A stretch of 49,325 bases of DNA, from positions 1 to 49,325 of the forward strand of contig CAZOJY010000010.1 of NCBI GenBank assembly GCA_964580235.1, written 5' to 3'. The translations under genes were made by a program, and so were the position numbers. Below the pieces are notes generated by a model. That model was not told the origin of the DNA and did no database searches. It saw only the letters and a program-made list of their open reading frames with translations. This stretch comes from G020348385 sp964580235. GTDB lineage: Bacteria; Acidobacteriota; Aminicenantia; Aminicenantales; Aminicenantaceae. This document shows, piece after piece, positions 32,942 to 40,184 of the stretch (positions within the stretch are counted from its first letter, which is position 1; every line of letters begins with the position of its first letter).

Positions 32942-33805
32942 TTAATCTCCATATTTTACATATTTGTCGCCAAGAATTTTGATCATATGCTTGTTCATTG
33001 CGTCCAGGAATGTCGCTTTCTCTTTATCTATGAATTTTCCAACGATCAACTTTCCCTGGTAGCTAATATCCAAGCTTCGAGTGTCTGCACCGTGCTGTAT
33101 TTCTGAATTGTCATAATAATATTTCAGCAGATTCAATCCGTCGCCTAACCTGTTTCTGCGGGCATAAAGAGTGACACAAGGCGTGATAACTTCGATAAAC
33201 GAAAAGCCAGGTTTGGCCATCGCTTCCTGGATGGATTTGGTCACTCTTCGCAGATGAAGCGCTGTCCAGCGGGCCACATAGGTTGCTCCTGCCGCATCGG
33301 CCAGATAGGGAAGGCTGAACGGAAATTCAAAATTTCCATATGGAGCGGTGGATGCGTTGGCATCGATTGGAGTTGTTGCAGCGACTTGACCTCCGGTCAT
33401 GGCATAGTTGAAGTTGTTCACGCAAATGACCGTTAGGTCCATATTGCGTCTTGCGGCATGGATAAAGTGGTTTCCTCCGATCCCGACGATATCCCCATCC
33501 CCGCTGAAAACGACGACGTTAAGCTTAGGATTTGACAGCTTCAATCCCGTGGCAAACGGAATAGCACGACCATGGGTGGTGTGGAAAGAATCCAACTTGA
33601 CATATCCTGCCACACGGCCGGTGCAGCCGATTCCTGATACAACAGCCACATCGTCCAGATTTTGTTTGCTTTTTTTCAAAGCCTCAGCAAACGATGTGAC
33701 AACTGTTCCGATGCCACAGCCCGGACACCAGATATGAGGAATCCTGTCCATTCTCAATAAATCTTCCATCGGATTTTTTGCTTCGAGGCGGTCTCCTTTT
33801 TTCAT
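32942..33805 (-). CDS. korB: 2-oxoacid:ferredoxin oxidoreductase beta subunit (2-oxoglutarate type likely)
   Basis: The 287-residue beta subunit binds thiamine pyrophosphate: W-C-P-G-C-G near the start (with cluster ligand cysteines), the Mg-TPP motif F-S-G-D-G-D-I-V-G-I-G-G-N-H, and N-N-F-N-Y-A-M-T-G-G-Q. The K-L-D-S-F-H-T-T-H-G-R-A segment is typical of KorB/PorB-like proteins. Oxidative decarboxylation with CoA would reduce ferredoxin. It overlaps korA by 4 bases (ATGA). Confidence 0.92.
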   Translation of the reverse strand: MKKGDRLEAKNPMEDLLRMDRIPHIWCPGCGIGTVVTSFAEALKKSKQNLDDVAVVSGIGCTGRVAGYVKLDSFHTTHGRAIPFATGLKLSNPKLNVVVFSGDGDIVGIGGNHFIHAARRNMDLTVICVNNFNYAMTGGQVAATTPIDANASTAPYGNFEFPFSLPYLADAAGATYVARWTALHLRRVTKSIQEAMAKPGFSFIEVITPCVTLYARRNRLGDGLNLLKYYYDNSEIQHGADTRSLDISYQGKLIVGKFIDKEKATFLDAMNKHMIKILGDKYVKYGD

Positions 33806-34968
33806 TTTGCTGCCTCCTTGATGACCTTGAGTATATTGTCCGGATCATGCACCCCACCGCCCAGGTGAGGGACATGAATTGTGCGGGCTTTTTCCCCGGC
33901 GCACCGCTCCACTTCCAGGACAACCTGTCCATAGTTGATTTCCGGAAAAACAAAAGCTTTGATCTTTTTTGCCAGTTGTTTTATTCGTTTTTCTGGAAAA
34001 GGCCAGACTGTTTTCAACCGCAGCGTCCCCACTTTTATGCCAGCTTTACGTGCCTTCTGAACAGCCCGGATAGCCACTCTGGATGTGATTCCATAAGATA
34101 AAACCACGATCTCAGCTGTATCTGTTTCGTCTTCTTCTATCATGATGATCTTATCGGTGTTGTCCTTGATTTTATCTGATAAACGCGGGACAGTCTTTTC
34201 CTGGCATTCTGCGTTGATGACAGGATAGCCACGCTCATCATGCGTCAATCCAGTGGTGTGGAAGTAATAGCCGTCTCCGGCTTTGACTATGAAGGGGATG
34301 CCATCTTTATCCAGCTTGTAGGGCAAATATTTATCTTTTGGTCCCTCATACCATTTCCTCTCCACAATTTCTATCTCTTCGGCGGGGGGAATGACGACTT
34401 TTTCGTGCATGTGCCCTACACATTCGTCTGCCATTACGAACACGGGGACGCGGTAGGTTTCGGAAAGATTAAAAGCTGCGATGGTTAAATCAAAACATTC
34501 CTGCGGAGAATCTGGGGAAAGGGCGATGATTTCATAGTCGCCATGAGATCCCCAGCGCGCCTGCATCATGTCCTGTTGTCCGGTCAAAGTGGGCAGTCCA
34601 GTGGAAGGGCCTCCTCGCTGCACGTTGGCAATGACCAGCGGGGTTTCCATCATGCAGGCCAACCCAATATTCTCCATCATCAGAGAAAAGCCAGGCCCGG
34701 ATGTCACTGTCATGGGTTTTTTGCCCCCCCAAGAGGCGCCGATCAAAGCAGCGATAGAACCGAGTTCGTCTTCCATCTGGATAAATACACCTCCAACAAA
34801 GGGAATTCTTTCTGAAAATCGTTCTGCTGTTTCTGTGGAAGGTGTGATCGGATAACCCGCAAAGAATCGGCATCCTGCCGCCAGGCCTCCTTCTGCAATT
34901 GCGTAGTCTCCATCGATATAATGGGAACCTGTTAATACTCCCTTAGGGTCTGCTTTCACCTTTTTCAC
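33802..34968 (-). CDS. korA: 2-oxoacid:ferredoxin oxidoreductase alpha subunit (2-oxoglutarate type likely)
   Basis: The 388-residue alpha subunit has the KorA opening G-D-Y-A-I-A-E-G-G-L-A-A-G-C-R-F-F-A-G-Y-P-I-T-P, the E-D-E-L-G-S-I-A-A-L-I-G-A-S-W-G-G core and Q-R-G-G-P-S-T-G-L-P-T. The start is the GTG at 34968: an AGGAGG lies 6 bases before it and family homology begins right after; the frame is open further up but within korD. It overlaps the end of korD by 26 bases. KorA/KorB similarity to 2-oxoglutarate enzymes points to 2-oxoglutarate to succinyl-CoA, but related oxoacid enzymes look alike. Confidence 0.9.
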   Translation of the reverse strand: MKKVKADPKGVLTGSHYIDGDYAIAEGGLAAGCRFFAGYPITPSTETAERFSERIPFVGGVFIQMEDELGSIAALIGASWGGKKPMTVTSGPGFSLMMENIGLACMMETPLVIANVQRGGPSTGLPTLTGQQDMMQARWGSHGDYEIIALSPDSPQECFDLTIAAFNLSETYRVPVFVMADECVGHMHEKVVIPPAEEIEIVERKWYEGPKDKYLPYKLDKDGIPFIVKAGDGYYFHTTGLTHDERGYPVINAECQEKTVPRLSDKIKDNTDKIIMIEEDETDTAEIVVLSYGITSRVAIRAVQKARKAGIKVGTLRLKTVWPFPEKRIKQLAKKIKAFVFPEINYGQVVLEVERCAGEKARTIHVPHLGGGVHDPDNILKVIKEAAK

Positions 34969-35221
34969 CTTCTTCCTCCTCTTCTTCTTTGATGGTGACA
35001 AATATGGCAAATTCAGGGCATATGGTCTCGCAGAGCTGGCAGTACACACACGCATCCTCATCCTTCACAAAAGGGGGATGATAACCTTTGACATTAAATT
35101 CTTCTGACAGCTCGAGGACGTCTTTGGGGCAGTATTCCACACAGAATCCGCATCCCTTGCACCTGTCTTTGTTAATATGAATCTTGCCCTTTATTGGTTT
35201 TAAGTCACCAAAATAAACCAT
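34943..35221 (-). CDS. korD: 2-oxoacid:ferredoxin oxidoreductase delta subunit, dicluster ferredoxin
   Basis: A 92-residue ferredoxin-like subunit with two 4Fe-4S motifs, C-K-G-C-G-F-C-V-E-Y-C-P and C-V-Y-C-Q-L-C-E-T-I-C-P, followed by a strongly acidic tail. It carries electrons from the TPP site to ferredoxin. It starts 7 bases after hdrB and leads the korDABC set. Confidence 0.92.
   Translation of the reverse strand: MVYFGDLKPIKGKIHINKDRCKGCGFCVEYCPKDVLELSEEFNVKGYHPPFVKDEDACVYCQLCETICPEFAIFVTIKEEEEEEGEKGESRP
34975..34980 (-). promoter_or_regulatory. Ribosome binding site deciding the korA start
   Basis: AGGAGG on the minus strand, 6 bases before the GTG at 34968, lying inside the Glu-rich C-terminal codons of korD. 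Confidence 0.7.
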
Positions 35222-35228
35222 TTGTCCC

Positions 35229-36107
35229 TCAGATTAATCCTTTTTCCTTCAAAATAGGTCCAGGATTTATGAAATTAAGGTCGAATCTTAAAGCTTCTTG
35301 GGAACAACCAAGAGCAATGGCCAATGGTTGCGTGAAGTATAACACCGGGATATGTTTGAATTCCGGGAATTTTTCTGCAGTTTGTTTCTGTCTTTGGTCC
35401 AGGTTGAAGGCGCAGAGCGGACAGCTGACAACCACTATTTCTGCTCCCTGGTCCTTTGCAGAAGTGAGAATCTGATTAGTTCTATCAGCGATGATATCCG
35501 GCCTATCGACAGTCTGATAGGCTCCACAACATTCTGTTTTGTAAGGGAAATCCACAGAATCTGCTCCTAAGACTTCCATCAGATCTTCCAGAATTGTGGG
35601 GTTTTCCATGTCGTCGAAACCGATTTCTTTTGGACGAACCAAAAGACACCCGTAGTAGCTGGCCACCTTGAGCTTTTTTAGCGGTTTAACAACCTTTTCT
35701 GCAAGATTTTCGAATTTTATCTCTTTCTTCAAGAACTCCAGCAGATGGAAAACCTGGACATCTCCCGAGTATTCGATCTCTTCTCTATCCATGAAGTTAT
35801 TCAGGATGTTCAGACTATCTGGATCTGTTTTTATTCGTTCATTCGCTCTCTTCAGAGTGTTGTAGCACATGGCACAGACAGTCATGACTTTGTCATAACT
35901 GGCCTCTTTGACACGAATGAGATTCCGGATAGACGCGACGTGATGAATCAAATCATCCGTCGTGAGGGAAAAAACAGTCCCACAGCAATTCCATCGGCTG
36001 AGTTCTTCGACATCGACTCCAATGGCATTCAAGGAGCATAAGGTTGATTCCTCAAAGTTTTTTGCATGATTTTTTAGCGTGCAGCCAGGATAATAGCTTA
36101 TTTTCAT
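35229..36107 (-). CDS. hdrB: Heterodisulfide-reductase-like subunit B
   Basis: The 292-residue HdrB has both cysteine-rich CCG domains: Y-P-G-C-T-L ... W-N-C-C-G ... C-A-M-C in the first, and Y-Y-G-C-L ... E-C-C-G-A ... S-C-P-L-C-A in the second. In methanogen HdrB these hold two noncubane 4Fe-4S clusters that reduce a disulfide. In bacteria without coenzyme M/B the final acceptor is unknown. The linked fumarate-reductase-like pair makes a TfrB-like role (CCG domains working with FrdA/FrdB-type proteins) attractive. It lies 51 bases after hdrC and 7 before korD. Confidence 0.92.
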   Translation of the reverse strand: MKISYYPGCTLKNHAKNFEESTLCSLNAIGVDVEELSRWNCCGTVFSLTTDDLIHHVASIRNLIRVKEASYDKVMTVCAMCYNTLKRANERIKTDPDSLNILNNFMDREEIEYSGDVQVFHLLEFLKKEIKFENLAEKVVKPLKKLKVASYYGCLLVRPKEIGFDDMENPTILEDLMEVLGADSVDFPYKTECCGAYQTVDRPDIIADRTNQILTSAKDQGAEIVVVSCPLCAFNLDQRQKQTAEKFPEFKHIPVLYFTQPLAIALGCSQEALRFDLNFINPGPILKEKGLI

Positions 36108-36158
36108 TATGATTCCTTAAGTTTTTAGAGTTCATAGGCTTCTCTGTCATCCAGATGC

Positions 36159-36584
36159 TTATGAAGTGAATTTCCTCATGCTGCAGATTAAAGCGATAGG
36201 AGGAACATCTTCTTTTTCCTCATCAGATAATTTTTTAACATCGAGGTGGTCTTCTCTGCTGCGGAGCAATATTTGCCGTATGGCTTCTATGACCTCTGCA
36301 ATGTTGATTCCCTTTGGGCAACGCGCGTTGCAGGTCAGACAAGAGGCACAGATCCAGATAGCCTTGGAAGCAAGAAGCTCTTCTTTAAGGCCCAGTTGCG
36401 CAAACCGGATAATTTGATTCGGAAGAATGTCCATCTCAGCGACAGCTGGACACCCCGCTGAGCATTTGCCGCATTGATAGCACGCCAGAAGATTTTGTCC
36501 GCTCAGCTCCTGTACTTTATTGACGAAAGAATCCCTAATTTTTTTACGAGAAAGGTTAACTCGCATATTGGATGACTCTTGCAT
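36159..36584 (-). CDS. hdrC: Heterodisulfide-reductase-like subunit C
   Basis: A small iron-sulfur protein (141 residues from the ATG at 36584) with C-Y-Q-C-G-K-C-S-A-G-C-P and C-A-S-C-L-T-C-N-A-R-C-P, the two cubane sites of HdrC that feed HdrB. Two in-frame ATGs, at 36584 and 36566, are possible and neither has a good Shine-Dalgarno; a longer open frame to 36656 would run into the promoter. It is the first gene of the redox operon, behind a promoter with a perfect TTGACA. Confidence 0.88.
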   Translation of the reverse strand: MQESSNMRVNLSRKKIRDSFVNKVQELSGQNLLACYQCGKCSAGCPAVAEMDILPNQIIRFAQLGLKEELLASKAIWICASCLTCNARCPKGINIAEVIEAIRQILLRSREDHLDVKKLSDEEKEDVPPIALICSMRKFTS

Positions 36585-36594
36585 AAAATAATTC

Positions 36595-36623
36595 TTATTA
36601 CCTGTAATTATTTTCAGGAATAA
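36595..36623 (-). promoter_or_regulatory. Inverted repeat in the leader of the redox operon
   Basis: TTATT-A-CCTG, a 10-base AT-rich centre, then CAGG-AATAA: nine paired positions with one bulged base. It lies between the predicted transcription start (about 36640) and the hdrC start, where a repressor or RNA hairpin could act. It does not match Rex or FNR sites I know. Confidence 0.4.
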
Positions 36624-36646
36624 TAGAGAGAAAAATGAAACATTAC

Positions 36647-36675
36647 AGTAAAGCACAATTGTCTATACCTGTCAA
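36647..36675 (-). promoter_or_regulatory. Promoter of the hdr-kor-flx-frd operon
   Basis: Perfect TTGACA (36670-36675), 17-base spacer, TTTACT (36647-36652). No other good promoter was noticed in the following 12 kb, and gene gaps there are 51 bases or less. Confidence 0.5.
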
Positions 36676-36717
36676 GAATAATCCCCTGAATTATTTACGG
36701 GCCTATCTCACGACATC

Positions 36718-36772
36718 GGCTGCTTCTTTGCCGCTGCGGCAAATTTGCCTCATTGTTAGCGGGCTTTTTGTC
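36718..36772. repeat. 55-bp sequence, left copy beside the assembly gap
   Basis: Identical over 55 bases to 36873-36927. It contains the 12-base palindrome GGCAAATTTGCC and a near-palindrome TTTGCCGC-T-GCGGCAAA. Contig ends that share exactly 55 bases are what an assembler with k = 55 leaves, so the second copy may not exist. Confidence 0.8.
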
Positions 36773-36872
36773 NNNNNNNNNNNNNNNNNNNNNNNNNNNN
36801 NNNNNNNNNNNNNNNNNNNNNNNNNNNNNNNNNNNNNNNNNNNNNNNNNNNNNNNNNNNNNNNNNNNNNNNN
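36773..36872. other. Assembly gap of 100 N
   Basis: Exactly 100 undetermined bases, the usual placeholder for a gap of unknown length. It separates the redox operon promoter from the end of the spermidine-synthase-like gene; no gene can be called across it. Confidence 0.97.
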
Positions 36873-36927
36873 GGCTGCTTCTTTGCCGCTGCGGCAAATT
36901 TGCCTCATTGTTAGCGGGCTTTTTGTC
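36873..36927. repeat. 55-bp sequence, right copy beside the assembly gap
   Basis: Identical to 36718-36772. Its last 17 bases include the stop and final codons (G-Q-K-A-R region) of the minus-strand gene ending at 36911. Confidence 0.8.
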
Positions 36928-39046
36928 CCCAATATAAGAAGATAAAGCAGAAAGAGTTGATCAATAGAATATACTTTGCCAAAACAGGCAATCCGAAAAT
37001 GGGGATGAGCATGGAAGAGACGGCGAGCGCTCCTAAAAAAGAGCCCAGTAAATCCATTCCATAAGCAACTCCATAATTTTTTTTCTCCTGGAGGTACATA
37101 TGATTAGAGACGATGAATAAATCCCCTCCCAGGTAGCCCAAGAAAACAAGGTACAAAAAAAAGAAAATTTCAGGGGGATGAGCATTCAACCATATGGTTA
37201 GCAGGAATAATATTAGGATAAATCCAAACTGAATGATGAGTAGTTCGAGATATCCCTTTTTTTTTCTCATTTTTCCCCAGAGAGCTCCCAGGAAAAGGCC
37301 AACCATGAAAGAGGCAAAAAGAAGCGCAATTTTATGATAAAGGTATCCGTAGAAGGTTTGGAACGCAATGAGCATAATGATTTCGACTGTTATGGTCGTC
37401 AACCCCATCACGGTTAGAGGGAGAAGTAAAAAAGACCTTTTCTTTCGCCTTAATCCAAGGAGAACCATGAATAAAACAAAAAGAATCAACGGGAAGTCGA
37501 GCAGCCAGAATCGTCCGATATGAGCAAAAAAGCGGAATAGGGACGCCTCAAAGTTCTGAAACTGTGTGCTCCATAACACAGAATTGTAGAAATAACTGAT
37601 CGGCACCAGGTCATGGTTGATGGACTTTTGACCTTGATTGACTTTCTCCTTTAACATATTGATTCTAAAAGAGCTTAACCGGGAGAACAGAGAATGTGCA
37701 CTGACGTAAGTGTTATTCAGGTTGAATCGGTCTATTTTTTTGGCAAGAACTTGGTGATCCAGAGAAATGGGAGCTGAACTTGCCAGAAAGACGTTGGAAT
37801 CCCCAGGCACGATATCAACCACAGGAAAAATTTCTTTTAATGTGAAGTAGAGAGAAGCAAGAAAATTTTGAAGTTCGTCGCTGATATAATTCTCGGCTGA
37901 TGAAACTCTGAAGGAGAAAATTCCGTCTGGTGTCAGTTTTTTTCTGACCTGGGAAAAAAATTCTTTTGTGTAAAATCTATTGATTTGTGCGGTGGAAGGA
38001 TCAGGAAGATTGAGGATGATGGCATCATACAATTCGGCCGTATTTTTCAAGAACGTGCGTCCGTCCTGAAAATGGATTTGAACTCTTTTATCCTTGAGCG
38101 TTTCAATCTCTTGCTGGGGGAGGTATTTTAAGGATAAACGGATAATTTCCGGATCAAGCTCGACATAATCCACCCGAGCACTCGGGTATTTTAGGACTTG
38201 ACTCAGGCTTCCACCCGCTCCGCCGCCGATGAGAAGCACGTTTTTTGAAAAAGGCCTTTGCAGTAAGGCGAAGTGCACGGATTCTTCGGATGAGGCAAGA
38301 TTCGGAAAAGAATATATCAAAAGAGTGTTGTTATACAGGGACAGGATTTCTTTTGTTTGAACGAACTGCAGTTTTCCATAGGGAGTATCCGTGCTCTCTA
38401 TCATTTCAAAAGGTTTCCAGTAAATTTTTTGACTTGGAAAATCGAACACCCAAAAAGCGGCCATAAAGAAGAGAGTAAAAATAAAACAGAAGGTCTGTTT
38501 TCTGTTGGGGATGGAAAGGTATATCCACAGCGAGACGAGTGCCCCGATAACAGCGGCTGCTTGCCAGTTGGAAAAAGCAGGGATGAAAATGAAATAAACA
38601 GCTCCCCCTGCTACAGCCGATCCCAGTGACTCCATGAGGTAGACGTGTGTGACATTTCCTTTGAGGAAGACCGCATTGAACACAAAGGTTGCTCCGAGAG
38701 GAGAGCTGATTAACAGTGAAAGAACCAGGGAAAAGCCAAGCATGGGCGTAATACCAGTAATCTCGCCTGGGAGAGTATGCAGAATAAAGCGGGAAAATCG
38801 CAAAATAACCAGACAAACGGGGAAAATACATATGACGAAATAATATATGTATGAAAAATGAGAAATATTCCATCTGATTTTTGAGGCGGTTATGCTGCCA
38901 ATCCCTCCCCACAAAAGCCATGATGCGAGAATAAAACCAAACGTGATTTCATTCCCGTAAAAATGGACAGAAAATTCCCTCAACAAGAAAATTTGGAAAG
39001 AAAGAGCGAGAAAACCCAGCAGAAAAGGAGGCAGGTGTTTTTTCAT
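36911..39046 (-). CDS. Membrane protein with an internal spermidine-synthase-like domain
   Basis: The 711-residue protein has about six membrane helices (1-200), a Rossmann methyltransferase/aminopropyltransferase-like domain (about 205-480), and about six more helices (520-711). The middle domain shows V-L-L-I-G-G-G-A-G-G, V-E-L-D-P-E-I, F-Q-D-G-R-T-F-L and N-L-P-D-P-S-T-A-Q-I-N-R-F-Y, as in the large membrane-bound family often labelled fused MFS/spermidine synthase. Polyamine synthesis is not proven for this family. It starts 9 bases after the radical SAM gene, so both are co-transcribed. Its stop lies within the 55-bp sequence at the assembly gap. Confidence 0.82.
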   Translation of the reverse strand: MKKHLPPFLLGFLALSFQIFLLREFSVHFYGNEITFGFILASWLLWGGIGSITASKIRWNISHFSYIYYFVICIFPVCLVILRFSRFILHTLPGEITGITPMLGFSLVLSLLISSPLGATFVFNAVFLKGNVTHVYLMESLGSAVAGGAVYFIFIPAFSNWQAAAVIGALVSLWIYLSIPNRKQTFCFIFTLFFMAAFWVFDFPSQKIYWKPFEMIESTDTPYGKLQFVQTKEILSLYNNTLLIYSFPNLASSEESVHFALLQRPFSKNVLLIGGGAGGSLSQVLKYPSARVDYVELDPEIIRLSLKYLPQQEIETLKDKRVQIHFQDGRTFLKNTAELYDAIILNLPDPSTAQINRFYTKEFFSQVRKKLTPDGIFSFRVSSAENYISDELQNFLASLYFTLKEIFPVVDIVPGDSNVFLASSAPISLDHQVLAKKIDRFNLNNTYVSAHSLFSRLSSFRINMLKEKVNQGQKSINHDLVPISYFYNSVLWSTQFQNFEASLFRFFAHIGRFWLLDFPLILFVLFMVLLGLRRKKRSFLLLPLTVMGLTTITVEIIMLIAFQTFYGYLYHKIALLFASFMVGLFLGALWGKMRKKKGYLELLIIQFGFILILFLLTIWLNAHPPEIFFFLYLVFLGYLGGDLFIVSNHMYLQEKKNYGVAYGMDLLGSFLGALAVSSMLIPIFGLPVLAKYILLINSFCFIFLYWGQKAR

Positions 39047-39055
39047 ATGTGAATT

Positions 39056-40177
39056 CTAGGCCCAAACTCCTGGGATTGGATTTCCACAGAATTTACACTT
39101 CCCTCCCTGGATTTCGACTTTCTGAATGTGGTACTGAACTCTTTTGATGATTGTATTTTGACACTTTGAGCAATAGGTGTTCTCGAATTTATGGCCAGGC
39201 ACATTTCCGATATAGACATAATGGAGGCCTTCTTCTTTTGCAGCCTCGTGGGCTTCGACCAAAGTCGAGATTGGCGTGGGCGGAAGATTTTTCAACAGAT
39301 ACATGGGATGAAACCGGGAAAAGTGAACAGGGACATCCGGACCGACTTCCCGGATCAACCATTGGGACAATTTCCGGATATCTTCGACATTATCGTTGAG
39401 TGTGGGGATAACGAGGTATACGATTTCCAGCCAGGCATTGCTTTTGGCGACTATTTTGATGGCTTCGAGTACAGGTTGGAGCTCACCTCGGACATATTGG
39501 GTGTAAAATTCTTGAGAAAAGGCCTTTAAATCGATCTTGATGGCATCCACGACCTTTGTCAATTCCAACAATGGTTCTGGGCTGATATGACCTCCAGTGA
39601 TTACGGCATTTTTGATGTTTTTTTTGCCCGCCTTTGTTGATGTATCAAACATGTATTCATAAAAAATTACAGGTTCGGAGTAAGTGTAGGCGATGACTGG
39701 GCAATTATTTTTCTCGGCCGTGTTGATGACAGCCTCCGGGGGAAAATCAACGTGACGGATCTGTTCGGGTCTCACTTGTGATATCTCCCAATTCTGGCAG
39801 AATTTGCAGTTCACATTGCAGCCCGCTGTGGCAATAGAAAGAGCACTGCTCGATGGAAGAAAATGAAAAAGCGGCTTTTTTTCAATGGGGTCGATATGAA
39901 TGGAACAAGCCTTTCCGTAGACAAGAGTATAATATGTACCTCCGATGTTCTCTCTGACTCCGCAGTATCCGCGTTCTTTATCCCCCAGTTTGCATGACCG
40001 GGGGCAGAGTGCGCATTCGATCTCTCTGTCCGGGTGTTTCTTGTAAAATCGGGCTTCGACCCGCGATAAGTTGGATTCTTGGGAAAAAGCATACACTTCG
40101 CTGAGAAGACATGTCATTCCGGAGCATGTCAATGCACTTGCAGCTCCAACGGACTTCAGAAAATTCCTTCTGTTCAT
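39056..40177 (-). CDS. AmmeMemoRadiSam-type radical SAM enzyme with a Tat signal
   Basis: The 373-residue protein begins with a twin-arginine signal (N-R-R-N-F-L-K-S then a hydrophobic stretch to about residue 30). The core follows the AmmeMemoRadiSam family: C-A-L-C-P-R-S-C ... G-Y-C-G-V-R-E-N, the radical SAM cluster site C-N-V-N-C-K-F-C, a pyruvate-formate-lyase-activase-like barrel, and a C-terminal zinc-ribbon-like C-S-K-C ... C-K-F-C-G ending in I-P-G-V-W. An exported radical SAM enzyme is unexpected, because it needs a low-potential electron donor; the Tat route would export it folded with its cluster. AMMECR1 and Memo partners are not in the window. The DUF362 gene lies 7 bases upstream. 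Confidence 0.87.
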   Translation of the reverse strand: MNRRNFLKSVGAASALTCSGMTCLLSEVYAFSQESNLSRVEARFYKKHPDREIECALCPRSCKLGDKERGYCGVRENIGGTYYTLVYGKACSIHIDPIEKKPLFHFLPSSSALSIATAGCNVNCKFCQNWEISQVRPEQIRHVDFPPEAVINTAEKNNCPVIAYTYSEPVIFYEYMFDTSTKAGKKNIKNAVITGGHISPEPLLELTKVVDAIKIDLKAFSQEFYTQYVRGELQPVLEAIKIVAKSNAWLEIVYLVIPTLNDNVEDIRKLSQWLIREVGPDVPVHFSRFHPMYLLKNLPPTPISTLVEAHEAAKEEGLHYVYIGNVPGHKFENTYCSKCQNTIIKRVQYHIQKVEIQGGKCKFCGNPIPGVWA

Positions 40178-40184
40178 TCTCTGT

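Noticed and set aside
34969..35061. Longer N-terminus for KorA
   Set aside because: It is the out-of-frame translation of korD; the GTG at 34968 has a well-placed AGGAGG.
36703..36772. Integron attC site
   Set aside because: Some likeness (GCTAACAA at one end, internal palindromes), but the opposite end lacks the matching GTTRGGC-type box and no integrase gene is in view. Kept only as a question in the findings.
36635..36937. Open frame running through the N block
   Set aside because: Translation through undetermined bases is meaningless, and the flanks are the duplicated 55-mer.
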